From NCBI GenBank assembly GCA_964247055.1, contig OZ176055.1:1116001-1180000 (forward strand): a DNA stretch of 64,000 nucleotides. The letters run 5' to 3'. The position numbers were made by a program, and so were the translations under genes. The notes beneath the pieces were generated by a model that was not told the DNA's origin, searched no databases, and worked only from the letters and a program-made list of their open reading frames with translations. This document shows positions 34,428 to 46,290 of this stretch, in pieces. The stretch comes from Paragordius varius (Eukaryota; Nematomorpha). Within the stretch, counting starts at the first letter, position 1; the number at the start of each line of letters is the position of its first letter.

Positions 34428-35891
34428 TTAACCACAGTCACAGCAAAATACAACTGAGCGTTCCTCAAAAATCCAATCATTTTCGAATTCATATTGCAAT
34501 CGACGTCTATCTCGTTCCCTGTAAAATGATTTAAGGAATTGACCATATTGACGTTGTGATTTTGTGTTTGTGTTATTCTGTAATTTGATTTGTTTTGACA
34601 GGGTGTCTGTATGTAGTTTTTGTCTATTATCAGAGTAATATTTGTCGGAATGACTTGAAGATAAAGTTGTTTTATTCACCCTAATTCTGTTTTTTGTTTT
34701 GTCATGCAGCTTACTTTTTATTGATGACTTCTTTTGTGATCCAAGCACCCGATCTATGTCATATTTAGCTTTGTAAGTTGCGTCAGTCTTTTCATACATA
34801 TCGCGACATATAGAATTACTATTCCGTTTAAGGACTTTAACGGTAAACGCGCGGGGCATACATTTATAAAATGAATAATAGCAATACTTAGTTTTACACT
34901 TTATGGATCGAATGTAACGTGGAAAATAATCGGGACCCAAGTCGTTCCAAACCTCTTCCGATTCACATTGCCACGGTTTGTGATCTGGAACGGCTCTCAT
35001 CATATTTGAAGAACGATGTCTCAACATTAATGAAGTGCGTTTAATCATAATAGGTCTTTCTTCTTCGTCACTTGTTTCCATATCATCTCCTACTACAGAT
35101 CTGCTATGCCTTTTATTTAGACTTCTTGATGCATTTATCCCGGGTTGATTTAATCTATCATTATTATTAAGTGTTGTTAATTGATGTTTTGAAGTTTTGA
35201 TATCATGGTATTTTGGAACGAGTTCTTGTGCATAATTTTCATCGACTTTGAAGGAGAGTGTATAGGTTGGATAGGAGGTAAGACCTATGTTGTCATTTTC
35301 ATCGCTATTTTGTGGTTGTTCACCTTCCTGATCATTTTGCACATTGAGAGCTATGGGTAAACTATTGACCTGGGCCCCAGTGATACGGACTTCAGGATTA
35401 TCAATAGCCATATACCTTGCATTAAAGGCTTGTCCCAATTTTTGACTAAGGTAGCGTTTAGATCGTTCTACGCAATACACTTTTTTAATGTATAGTTGAT
35501 TGTGATCAGTATTAGTTTTTGCAAAATTTTCGACAAATTTCGACTTGCTGGAAGGCGTATGTTTTTGCTCTTGTGAAATGGAGTGAAATATAGGTGGTGG
35601 TTTATATGCTTTGAATGAGATTTGTTTTGGGGGGGAATTGCTGTTGTTGTTTTTATAGCTCATTTTATCTTGACTCGTTTCAATAGGTAAAAAATCGATA
35701 TCTTCATCTTCATAGATGGGCGATTTAAGTGAATTGATATCAAATTTTGGAATTTGCATTGCTTGTATTAAATAATTATTGTTGTTAAAATGACGAGAAT
35801 AATACATGTCAAACATATGTAAGATCGGATTAATATATGTTTGGGATGAAGTTAAAAAGAAGACCAATAGGTAAAAATATATGGGAATCAT
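34428..35891 (-). CDS. trk: Trunk-like secreted cystine-knot ligand
   Basis: A single open frame of 487 residues. Residues 1-20 form a hydrophobic signal peptide (MIPIYFYLLVFFLTSSQ). The C-terminal domain has the Trunk signature: WQCESEEVWNDLGPDYFPRY from about residue 307, then CKTKYCYYSFYKCMPRAF, then VKVLKR, and an ending WIFEERSVVFCCDCG. Its eight cysteines (309, 332, 337, 344, 362, 483, 484, 486) follow the Trunk/Noggin-like spacing. Trunk activates the receptor Torso, in Drosophila for terminal patterning. RHSR near residue 265 is a plausible furin-type site. A basic, Asn/Ser/Lys-rich insertion (about residues 364-470) separates the fifth cysteine from the last three and is much longer than I know from Trunk. 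The ATG at 35891 is chosen because it gives the signal peptide. It lies opposite the flanking plus-strand genes. PTTH is the alternative, but DYFPRY and CCDC favour Trunk. Confidence 0.88.
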   Translation of the reverse strand: MIPIYFYLLVFFLTSSQTYINPILHMFDMYYSRHFNNNNYLIQAMQIPKFDINSLKSPIYEDEDIDFLPIETSQDKMSYKNNNSNSPPKQISFKAYKPPPIFHSISQEQKHTPSSKSKFVENFAKTNTDHNQLYIKKVYCVERSKRYLSQKLGQAFNARYMAIDNPEVRITGAQVNSLPIALNVQNDQEGEQPQNSDENDNIGLTSYPTYTLSFKVDENYAQELVPKYHDIKTSKHQLTTLNNNDRLNQPGINASRSLNKRHSRSVVGDDMETSDEEERPIMIKRTSLMLRHRSSNMMRAVPDHKPWQCESEEVWNDLGPDYFPRYIRSIKCKTKYCYYSFYKCMPRAFTVKVLKRNSNSICRDMYEKTDATYKAKYDIDRVLGSQKKSSIKSKLHDKTKNRIRVNKTTLSSSHSDKYYSDNRQKLHTDTLSKQIKLQNNTNTKSQRQYGQFLKSFYRERDRRRLQYEFENDWIFEERSVVFCCDCG

Positions 35892-36784
35892 GCAAAAGCC
35901 TCTTGGTAAACAACATATAAGGCGATTATTGTATAATCAATACTTTGCAAATGGTAATTATTTTTATATATCAAACATATATGGTAATTTGATTTTTTTA
36001 TTTTTATAGCGAAACAATATCTTATATAAGGTAAAAAGGCAGTTTGAGTGTTATAAAATAAATCAAAATCAAATTTAGACGAAACATAAATCATAAATAA
36101 ATAAACGATATATTTTTGTAAGGTTTATCAGCTGGTCTCAGAAGTAGGGAGAACCCAAGTAAATAAATAAAATTATAAAATTGTGAAAAAAATGGTTTAT
36201 TAACACTTTAGTTTTTTTTGATAAATATAAAATATATTTTTGCACCTCACAATACATATCTCAATTATTAATACCTTACCTATCTATATTCATTTTAACA
36301 AGGTATTTTTTGATGAAATATTTATATATATATATATTTAAAAATGATACACAAAATTAACAATTAATATATCCTCTTAAATGATGATGATGATTAATAA
36401 ATATATAATCTTGAATAATTACTTATTTATATTGATAGTTAAATTTTATTGTGTGTGTGCAATTTATAAAATCACTTGAAAAAGAAAGGTGTTTTTTTCA
36501 ATAACTCACCTAAAAACAATACAAATCTTGTACAATAAAAACATTTTTAATGGAAAAAAAATAGTTTCATTTTTTTATTTTATTAGACTGTTAGGGGTTT
36601 AACCATAAAATGGTGGATATTATTTTTATTTACAAGGAAATTTTGTGAAAAAAAACTTTTTAATTTTCTGTTTGTGTTTAGGTGTTGTTGTTTTTACAAC
36701 ATTTTTTTTATCATTTCCACGTGTCAAATGACTTTGGTATAATATTATAAATATAACGCTTTGAAAATTCATAAATTATTGCAG
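35892..36784. other. 5' flank of the Trunk-like gene
   Basis: AT-rich. A short open stretch directly upstream (36094-35888, minus) has no coding character and is probably 5' UTR or promoter DNA. No clear promoter motif seen. Confidence 0.5.
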
Positions 36785-37550
36785 TCAAGATATAATGCAA
36801 TATGATAGAATATCTTATAGCAAAGCCAATGTTTCCGGTAATCTAAACTTAATTGTTATTACCAATTATATGATTGGAACGAAACCCAACCAAGAACGCA
36901 GTAAGATTAATGCCCATGACTATATATTAATTTTAAAGAGTTCGGTTTTATTAGCAAATTAAAATTTAGACAATGAGCGGGCAGTTCTGTCTTTTACCCA
37001 GGTGTAGTCATAAGTGTAAAAAGGGGAATAAATTAATTATTTTTGTCCAACGTCTACACATCTCGTCCATCCCTCAGGTAATATATAATTGTCATGCCAA
37101 AAAAACTCATTTGCGAAAAACCATTATACAGCCATTTTATCCTAAAATTCTCCATTGATGCCAAAGGGTAATAGTCAGATGTCGCATCAAGAAAATCTTA
37201 GAAGCGATAACGGTCTCTTTGACTTTGCTGTTTATGATGGAGCATTGTATCAAAATTATTCATCACTTCTGGGCCATTTCGGCCGTTTTTCGATCTATAC
37301 ACGATTAAAATTAATGGTTTTACTGAGCTGCAAAGGTTTATGATCCACAATACCGCTTTCTGGTTCCGTCAAACACCCAATATATTTCCTGAAGAGGTGA
37401 TTTAACACTGTTGATGGGCCGGCTTTGCGAGGTAATTTTTTCTGCATTGGATAGATTTAAAAATAATGCCCTTCCTCATCTCCCCCTTCATTCGATGCAA
37501 GAGTTTCCTTTCGTGAGTTTTAAGCAGGATTTCCAAGTCTCTTTGTGACT
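36785..37550 (+). pseudogene. Unidentified coding-like region, probably a broken gene
   Basis: This stretch is richer in G+C than its surroundings and has several short open stretches with natural-looking amino acid content, in more than one frame. About 36797-36900 is open with NLNLIVITNYMIGTKPNQER and ends at a good donor (gtaaga). About 37155-37340 reads NLRSDNGLFDFAVYDGALYQ. About 37408-37545 reads GRLCEVIFSALDRFKNNALP. It could be exons of a real multi-exon gene, a pseudogene, or a mobile-element relic. I do not recognise the product and do not propose a joined protein. Confidence 0.4.
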
Positions 37551-39051
37551 TTAGATTCGTTCATTAAAAATATGTGGAACTTATTTACCAAACGTAGTAT
37601 TGATTTCCCACTCGTATATGCTTACTGATTACTTATTGTGATACACGTATCACTTCGGTAGTTTGAGTTGGGTCATGATCCAATAAACTTGGCACTTTGT
37701 GGTCCTGACAGTTGTGTAGCCTAGAGAACCCATTCTTTTTACATTCTAATCCTATCTTTACTTTCGAAACCACGTTTCACATGTTTTGATCTATGAAATA
37801 TATCTATCACCATATGTTTCTATAAGCAAAACTTTCAGTTCTTTTTTATTGGCATTGATGTATTTTTAGGCACAATATTCGACATAATTAGTAAAGGATG
37901 AATGTAAAACGCTAGTTTTTGGCAGACTAAATTCTGTGTGATTGTCGTTTAGTGATGAAATGGGGTTTGTATTAGATTTATCGGTTCCGCACTTTTCGCT
38001 GACGTCTTCGCTTAGTTAAATTGGTATTATAATTACACCTGGTAGTTTAATTATGTGTCAAGAAAACATTTTTAAAACAAAATGGATTCAAAAATGGCCG
38101 CAAAAAACAAAAACACTTTTATCTAAAAAGCCATGATAAATCATAACTTTTATGCAATAATATATGGTTACTTAGATAAATATTTACTGCCTCAGTATTT
38201 ATTCATAATTATGAATAATTTTATATAAAAAATGAAATTATACAGAGAAAACGTATATATCTAATTCAAATATTAAAAAACCATGCTTTATTGAATATTT
38301 AAATTTCCTAACTAAACATAACACAGTACGGGGAGTATAATATATATATATATAGCTATAAAATATAATTTAATAGAAATATAGGTTAATTATAGTGCTT
38401 TTGGTTTTGTTACGAATGAAGGACACTACTTTTATGAATCGCAAAATGTGCGCCCATTTTGTTAAATAATTTTTTAAAGTGCATAAATGTTTTATTTTAA
38501 AAAATAAATAAAAAGCAACATAACTAATGTTTAGATGTGGGAAGACATAAATTTTTGGAGAGCTTTAAATTGGGCAAATTTTTTTAAAGCAACTCAAAAA
38601 AGCTAAAATGCGATCAAACTATTTATACATGCTATCAAAAATGTTTTCTAAAACATTTTTGATATTTTCCCCAAAATTTTAATTATTCACGTGTAACTAT
38701 AAGTCAATACTGGTCAAATAAGAGAAGACATAAGCAGATCCGTAGCGATAAATTTGTCACAAACGCCATTTTGTTTATCTATTAAACGACAAACACGCAC
38801 ATGTTAAGTCTAGCGTATTTTATTTATCAGTAATCATGTCAAATTTTATGCCTGAAAAAAAAATTTGCTGCAGCACTGATATCATCGTTATGACGAACAT
38901 ATTCCTAAGATTAAAATATGTAAAACATGATTTCAATTTAAAATTTTTGATTACAATGCGAAAAAAATTCGGTGGCTGGTAGATTATAGCTGCGACAACA
39001 ATGAGAGTTATCGAATTATGACCCAACCTAAACTTAACGCCTGTCAACAGA
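37551..39051. other. Intergenic DNA
   Basis: No gene seen. At about 38222-38320 there is a degraded left half of a B-family MITE (GAAATTATACAGAGAAAACG). At 38636-38665 there is a perfect 14-bp-stem inverted repeat (ATCAAAAATGTTTT and its inverse with a 2-bp gap). Confidence 0.5.
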
Positions 39052-39053
39052 AC

Positions 39054-40225
39054 TATACACAGCGTCCACAAAAAAGTAACCTTATAAAATATAAATTCTG
39101 AAGAGAAAATGTATCAGAATTATCTTGGTGTTTTCGGTTTCGGCCCTTATAAGATATTTGTGATGAGTGCTCCATACCAGAAAATGGCGAAATTTCCGCA
39201 CATTTCGAATTAATTTTTTGTAAAAGCTAGAGGCTTCATTCCAAAAATATCACTAACGTTCGTCTTATTTTTGTTAATATGTTTTTTACAAAATTGCACC
39301 AATATTTAGTCCAAAAACGAACATTTAAATTAAGATTCTGAAGTATAAAAATGTTCAACATTATCCAATTATATGTAAAATGTTTTTTTATGTTAAAGCG
39401 TTTTTAAACCGTTTACATCATGCCTAAAAATAGTGTGAAGTAAACTTCAGGAAAAATTTGCTAAAATCAATCTTTGAAATATGTGTGCCTTTTTTAAAAA
39501 CTGTTTTTGGTCGATATCAAAATTTAGCATATATTAAAAATAGCGTAATCCCAGCATTAGAGGATAGCCCATTTTACTAAAGCAAAAAATTTGAAACTTT
39601 CGGAGCCCATATCTAAAAATTAAAATTTTTTGAAAACATAACATTTAAAAATTTTACCCTTGAACAATTCAAATTCACCCTTAAAATAAATATATGTATT
39701 TTCGGGCTATAAAACTCACCATTATTTATAAATATACTCTTATGACATAGTTTATTATTTTTTCAGTATTACATTAAGTTTAAACGTATTTTTATTTTTA
39801 AAAATATAAAAAAAAAATATAGATAATTTTAATCTTAAAAACATACGATTTGAATTAGGGTGAATCTAAAGGATTCGAAGGTGAAATTGTTCGAGGGTGA
39901 ATTGAATTGTTCAAGGGTGTAGTTAATTTGTGTAAGGGTGTATTTGAAATGTTAAAGGAGGATTCGAACTCTAAATGGTATATCGTGTCTTTTATAGGCA
40001 GTTTATGATGTATTAATGGAGTCTCTAAACTTTCACCAAAAAATTTTTTTAAAAAAAATTTGCAGAAATTTCGCCATTTTTTAATACATTTACCACAAAG
40101 TACATAATTTTCTTAAATTACCTGTTAGGGCCAAAACCAAAGGCATCTTGATTATCCTGAGACATTTTCCTATCAGAATATATATATTTTCGTCAGGGTA
40201 CCCTTGATTTTGGGCAAGTGTGAAT
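39054..40225. mobile_element. C-family mariner-type element, copy 1
   Basis: Left end CACAGCGTCCACAAAAAA, preceded by TA. It shares its first 200 bp with the copy at 58252 (CTCCATACCAGAAAATGGCG, then TTCCAAAAATATCAC). The right part (40060-40225) matches the right part of that copy (GGGCCAAAACCAAAGG; a degraded end near 40215). No transposase. An A-family MITE is nested inside. Confidence 0.6.
39640..39982. mobile_element. A-family MITE copy A10, nested in a C element
   Basis: Degraded left end (TTTTACCCTTGAACAATTC), right end CTCTAAATGGTATA, with five to six subterminal units on the right. Confidence 0.8.
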
Positions 40226-40505
40226 TATAAAAAAAATCAGTAGATCGATAAATAGGGGCCAATAAACTCGGTAAGAAGTTTCCACGCAATATGTATGAAC
40301 CTTAAATTGAAATTCATTTACTCATTGAAGATATCACTTTTGCATCGTGATTAGAAATAACGTTATTTTTAAATGCAAATCGAAAAAAATTGTGACTTTC
40401 TCCTTGCCAAGCCGGTCAATCAACAAGACCATGCTCAATATCTTAAGAAGTTTAAAGCCCTCTGAAACCGTTAAAACACAATCTTATCAAAAAATGATTA
40501 TTTTA

Positions 40506-40830
40506 AACCAGGGGTTCCTAACACAAATGGATTCGCGGGCTGCATTCAAAAAATATATGGCCATAATAAAATATTTTATTAGATTTTAAACATAAGTTTG
40601 TAAAAACTACCATTTAATTTAAGTATTTTTTCTGGTTAATTGCCAAAACTAAGGAAGTTTAGAAAATTTGTTTTGTAAAACTATTTTAGTTAGATTTATA
40701 GCATTGTGTTTAAAATTCTCGGGGCAGCGACCACGTATTGGACATGCTTTGTAGGGCTTCCTTAACTATGAGTCGCGACTCCATTTGGGGTCGCGTAACA
40801 AAATTATGGGCTCACGAGTGATAAAAATAC
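40506..40830. mobile_element. hAT-type remnants
   Basis: Starts CCAGGGGTTCCTAACAC then TTCGCGGGCTGCATTC, typical of hAT MITE ends, and resembles the element at 51851. At 40775-40800 comes GAGTCGCGACTCCATTTGGG, a motif of another hAT-derived repeat. I found no target duplication. Confidence 0.5.
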
Positions 40831-41089
40831 AATTAGCAAAAAATGTTTTTTAACTTGTAAATTATTGTTACAGAAAAATAACAATCATCGTAGATATATT
40901 TATCATAAAATCTTCTGGTTCAAAAAAACAGTTTATACCAGCGTTTCTATTCCGATCATTATAATATCTTGTATAAATTTACTAAGAATCAGAAGATGTT
41001 ATGAAATTTATAAAAAAATATAGATTTGTCCAGCAATTTCAAACATTACACCAAGATTTGATTAGTTATGCAATAAAAAACAGGCACAT

Positions 41090-41500
41090 CCATCAAATTT
41101 TTACGTGAACTTTAATTTAATATTTACCACACAACTACTGGATTTCGAGAGAATAGTCAGAATCCACTTTTGTTTTTAAAACTATAATACATACATTACG
41201 GGTCATAATACATAACTAAGTGATTGTACATGACAATGTCTCGCCTCCCACAAAACCCGTTAGAAATTTAAATATCGTTCGATAGAAAATTATTCTGCAT
41301 CTGCTGTACTCTCTTGACTTGTCACCACCTGAACATTTTGTCTTCTCATCGAGGGTCACGCACTCACATAGCAGCTACTTAATAATTTCTAAGACGTTAA
41401 TGGCTTGGCTGATAGTTAGCTTTAAATCAGTTTTTCTGAAATGGCATTCATATTTAGCCTTAAAGATGGGTGAATTAAAAAAATTTGATTGACAATATAT
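41090..41500 (+). mobile_element. mariner transposase remnant
   Basis: Reads HDNVSPPTKPV then, 28 codons from the first Asp, YSLDLSPPEHFVFSSRV, matching the mariner HDNAxPH...YSPDLAPSDYHLF block that carries the second and third catalytic acids (normally D34D). The spacing is shortened and the flanks are full of stops. Non-functional. Confidence 0.6.
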
Positions 41501-41899
41501 TAAATAAAATCAAAAATTGATTTCCCTTAAGATTACATGCCAAAAATCCGGTAAATATCACACCTGTTACAGCAAAATTTTGTTGTAGTGAGTTTTAAGG
41601 TCTTTTGAATAATGATCATATCCAAATTAAAATAATATAAAACACTTTTTCACATAATTGATCATGTTGAAATACAACTTCTTACTTGGATTAAAAGATT
41701 CATTTCTTTTCAAACTTAATCTATATCGATTGTGGTTTCCCTAAAAACATTTTTGTTGAATTCTAACACATTTTTAAAACTAAAATTTGAGGCATAATAT
41801 TCAGCATCCATGATTTATAGAGAAATATTTTCATTATATCATCAAATGATTTTGTACTGTTACCAATATGATTCAAAACACCGTGAAACTTAGAACAAA

Positions 41900-42850
41900 A
41901 TGTGTCCTAAATTAACACTTCGATTCAAATTGGGGTATCTAAATACTCCAGACTAATTTTAAACTAAAATTTAAAAAAAAATACTGAAGGAAACGGTCCC
42001 AATTTAAATTTATGCTTCTATCCCGATAAATATTATATAAATATGCCAAAATATCTTGATAAAATTTTGTTTTGAAAAAAAAGTTCCATCTCAAACTACT
42101 TCGACGCCATTTTTATTTTACAAAAATTTTGCAAATATCGTCTTCTCAATTTTAAGGGTAAAATTAAAGCTAATTTTTTATTTAAATTACATCTAAAATT
42201 GATAGAAATAGAAACAGCGGTTTATTTTGTATTATTTTTTAATTTTACAATTTGACAGATGTCACGTTGACTAAATTTTTACCTTTCAGTTTTAGCTCAA
42301 AATAAGTAATACATGTATTAATAGAATTTTTTATATATTTCGGTTTATTAATGTTATATAAGTGCAAAATTTTGCCATGGTTTTGATTGCTTCCATACTT
42401 TTTAAACTATTTGATTTTAAACGGGCCTCGGGTATCCAACTACCCCAATTTGAATCGAAGGACTAAAATGAGTGTGTTGCATCCAAGTGTTAAATTTTTA
42501 GGCCAAATATCCATTTTTTGTGTAAAAACTTTTTATGATATTATAATTTAGCATATAATAGAAAGTCATATTATCCAATCTCGGCTTTAACGTTTATCAT
42601 AAAAAAATATCCCATTTTAAACGGGTCAAAAATTACTCGGAGTTATCATGCTTTTTATATATAGATGATATTTTATCGATATTTTTGGGAATATATCATA
42701 TAGATGCCAATAACTGATAAGGAACGGTTAAAGAATTGATTTCATACATTATTCATTTAGCGTAATACTAAAAGCCCACAGTATCCTGATACATATTTCT
42801 ATCAAAAATATATATTTTATCAAGATTTTTTGTGTACTATGTGTATAAAA
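41900..42850. mobile_element. C-family mariner-type element, copy 2 (right part)
   Basis: Contains ATCCAACTACCCCAATTTGA (42435) and a tail ending TTTTTTGTGTACTATGTGTA, a degraded form of the end TTTTTTGTGGACACTGTGTA. The segment near 42100 is inverted relative to the one near 58800, so the family has internal inverted repeats. The left boundary is unclear. Confidence 0.5.
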
Positions 42851-44620
42851 ATACAATATTCAATATAATCTAACTTTTTTCAACCCAAAACAATAGGTGA
42901 TATTAAAGCAATCAAGGTTTAAGAAATAAGTTGGCCTTTTGTATTATTTTTATATTTGACAAAGATTACTTGTAGTAACCGAAGTTTAAATTATATTCAA
43001 TCATTGTTTCCGATTTTAATAATTCCAAATTATTTGCCTGAGGTTTTCATTTTGTCTGTAAATGTTTACTATGTGTTTATATAAAAATAACTTCCATATA
43101 TATTTTTACAGTGTATGCAGTTCTAGTGTGGCTTTCTATCCTTTATGTTTTTCACAACAATGGAAAATAAAGGGCACATCAAGCCTATGCACCAGACGCC
43201 ACTAAGGCACGGCCTACCTTTGGAATAAATTAATAATTTAAAATTTGACTTAAATTTTAAAATTTTACCAATAAAAATAATATTGCGATGTTAATTATAA
43301 CTTTTTATTTATTTATCTAAATAATATAGTGTCATAAAGATAAATATAGTCTTTGTATTTCTTGTAGTGGAAAACTGCATAAAACACTCTGAATAATGGT
43401 TTAGCCCAGTGTAAATCTTTTGTTGATGTTTATTATGTGAGCACTAAATATAACGTAAAAAGCAAGAGACTGTGTGATTAAAGTTTCATTTGCAAACAGT
43501 GACCCTGACGCCATTGAAAGCAGATGAGTATTTAATTCTATTTTTTACCAATTTAAAATTGTGTCATCATATGATCTTATAAACAGCACTAAAGAATCTA
43601 AAAACATTCATATTTTGTTTACTCATATTGAACTTACTGCTTGTAAAATTGCTCTTAAACATATCTTTTATGGTATACTAGAAAAGAATCATATTCCTAA
43701 CCAGGCCCTAAAAGGGCTTTTTTGACTCTAAATTATTAATTGAATTTAAGAATAAATGTACTTATTTAGATTATAAATATCTACATATAATAACATCTAT
43801 GAAATTGATCGATATTATATGGTGCACGGCCTTTGAGACAAGATAAATATTTTTTGAGGGCTTTTAAAAATTTTGGGGATTACCACTGGTATAAAAGCTG
43901 GTTTAATAGTGTAAAGTAGATGTAATCTTTAATTGCATTTTCTAATCATTTTAAATACATTAATCCGGACTTTTCTGATTTAATTTATATATGAATTGTT
44001 TTTGTTTTGGGGTAAAATTTGTGCATAAATATACTGTTATGCAACTTTTTTGAAAATTGATCCTCTAAGTTTTTAAACAATTATATAATCTATTTAAATG
44101 GGAATTTCAATAATATGAAATCATTCGAATCTATATTTTATATGCTTCAATTTTAAGAATCATTTCGAAACCGATTTATATTCAATCTTATTCACAATGC
44201 ATAAATGTAAACAGCTACATCCAATAATAAGTTCCACTATTATATCGAGAAAATAAATGGACGTTGAAATTTTAATTTCACTTTATCAACATGTTTTTTT
44301 TATCAAAATTAACTTAAAACCAACTTTGACATAATAATTAAACGGTGCTACATAACAAATAATAAAATCGATTCTATTTTAATATGTTAACATGGTCTAG
44401 TCCAAAAATTTATTACAATTTGAGAAAGTGGCTATAATATCACGAAAACTGCAAAGATATATATTTTAAGAGTTCATTAAGCATTTAAAAGATAAAATTT
44501 CAGTGTTACATATATAGCACGAAAAACTATAGAAAACAAACAAATCTAAAATAGTTTGATGTTTTTTTCAAGGTTCGCCTATCAATTCTTTGGGTAATCA
44601 GAAAATATTGACTGAAAGAC
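42851..44620. other. Intergenic DNA
   Basis: AT-rich. A slightly GC-richer patch at 43130-43230 (GGCACATCAAGCCTATGCAC) may be a repeat end, but I could not place it. No gene seen. Confidence 0.5.
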
Positions 44621-44626
44621 TAATGA

Positions 44627-44627
<1 letters not shown>

Positions 44628-44659
<32 letters not shown>
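44628..44659. repeat. AT microsatellite
   Basis: Uninterrupted AT run of about 32 bp. Confidence 0.9.
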
Positions 44660-44662
<3 letters not shown>

Positions 44663-44747
44663 AGGCCGAAATTTCGTATTATAATGTTGACTTTGATTTG
44701 ACATACTAAAACTTTGGATATATAGATTTTCAAAAAGCTGTTAAGAT

Positions 44748-44995
44748 CACAAATATGATTAATCATTATTGACATAATATAATTGAGATGTCGACCTACT
44801 ATAATTTGATAAATTCTAAATTTAAAATATTATACTTGAAATGAGAACTAGTTGCAAAAATAAAAAAAATGAATTTATTTAACTTTATAAATCTGTTTCA
44901 AAATAAAAAATTATGATTAATCATTATTGACATAATATAAATTAGACGACGACCTGCTATAAATTGAAAATTCTATATTTAGAATATTACAATAA
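44748..44995 (+). repeat. Direct repeat, two units of about 160 bp
   Basis: ATGATTAATCATTATTGACA begins near 44755 and again near 44914. Each is followed by a GACGACCTGCTATAA-type segment and TTCTAAATTT. No coding content. Confidence 0.7.
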
Positions 44996-45080
44996 ACTGG
45001 CGTTGTTTTTTTTGTCATAAAATGTTTGGTTAATTATTAGTTTTAAATATTTATACAACCAAAGTATATATAATATAAAC

Positions 45081-45231
45081 TAGCGTGAATCTCGTGCTGC
45101 TACGCAGCCCGAGGAAGTCCTTCGGACTTCTGGGGGGGGGGAGGGTTCGAAGTTTGGATTTGAATGGGTCTACCGGTTTTCCTGTACCAGATCACAAAGC
45201 CAGCATTTTCCATTTTTATAAATATATAGAT
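45081..45231. mobile_element. G-family repeat, short copy (head joined to tail)
   Basis: Same head as 4081 with both hairpins (GCTGC-TAC-GCAGC and GAAGTCC-TTC-GGACTTC), then directly the tail (GGTCTACCGGTTTTCCTGTA, CCAGCATTTTCCATTTTTAT). The body is missing. Confidence 0.7.
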
Positions 45232-45284
45232 TACCATAAATAATGTATTAATATCCATATATCTTTTAACATGCTATACATATG

Positions 45285-46290
45285 ATAGATACTCCTTACT
45301 CAGCATCTATCATAAAAGAAACGCTTGACTAAAATTTTTGCCTTTTAACAGGCAATATGAAAAATCTTTCTCGAATTTTTACAGTCTCATACCGTGGGCA
45401 AAATAATACAATCAAAAAAATATTTTTGTGGACTTTGTTTTTTTTAAAAAAAAATGGCATTTTACGGGGGTAGCGGGTAAAAAGAGGGCCTAAATCAAAA
45501 AAGTGACTCGACTATGTTCAGCGCGATCAAAAATAAGTAAACAAAATTCATATTTGAAATTGAATGGTCCAACACGTTCTCCAAAAAATTGACTTAACCC
45601 ATTTTTCACACGGGGTGGGCCCAAACTGGGCACCTAATTCCAAAAAAGGGCGAAGCTATTGTCGGGGCATTCATTAATGATTATATTTTTTCGATATTTG
45701 GATTTGATTGGGTTCACCGGTTTTCCGGAAACAGATCACAAAGTTATATGAAAAATCAGTTTTTAGCGGGTAGCTCCTTACCCAGCAGCTATCATCAAAT
45801 AAACGGTGGACTAAAATTTTTGCCTTTTAACAGGGAATACGTGGAATCTTTATTGAATTTTTACGGTCTCATACCTAGGCGAAAAATCGATTTAGAAAAT
45901 TATTTTTGTGGACTTAATTTTTTAAAAAAAATGGCATTTTACGGGGGGAGCGGGTAAAAAGAGGGCCTAAATCAAAAAAGTGACTCGACTATGTTCGGCG
46001 CAATCGAAAATAAGTAAACAAAAATCATATTTGAAATTGAATGGTCCAACACGTTCTCCGTAAAATTGTCTCAAAAACACGATTTTGTGGACTTCTGTTT
46101 TCAAAAAAAACCCGTTTTTCATACGGGGTGGGCCCGAATTGGGGGCCTCTTTCAAAAAAAGGGCGAAGCTATTGTCGGGACATTTATTAATGATTATATT
46201 TTTTCGATATTTGGATTTGATTGGGTCTACCGGTTTTCCTGTACCAGATCACTAAGCCAGCATTTTCCATTTTTATAAATATATAGATTA
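45285..46290. mobile_element. G-family repeat, tandemly doubled body
   Basis: Two direct units of about 480-500 bp, starting near 45288 and 45770. Each runs CTAAAATTTTTGCCTTTTAA, GGCATTTTACGGGGG, AATGGTCCAACACGTTCTCC, GGGCGAAGCTATTGTCGGG and ends with the CCGGTTTTCC tail. Only the last unit ends in the full TTTTTATAAATATATAGATT tail. The head hairpins are absent. Open frames here are chance. Confidence 0.75.

Noticed and set aside
38820-39071. 83-residue minus-strand open frame
   Set aside because: It runs through a mariner-type transposon end and has no coding character beyond chance.
45748-46278. Several overlapping open frames on both strands
   Set aside because: All fall in the doubled G-family repeat; they are composition effects of its slightly GC-richer blocks.
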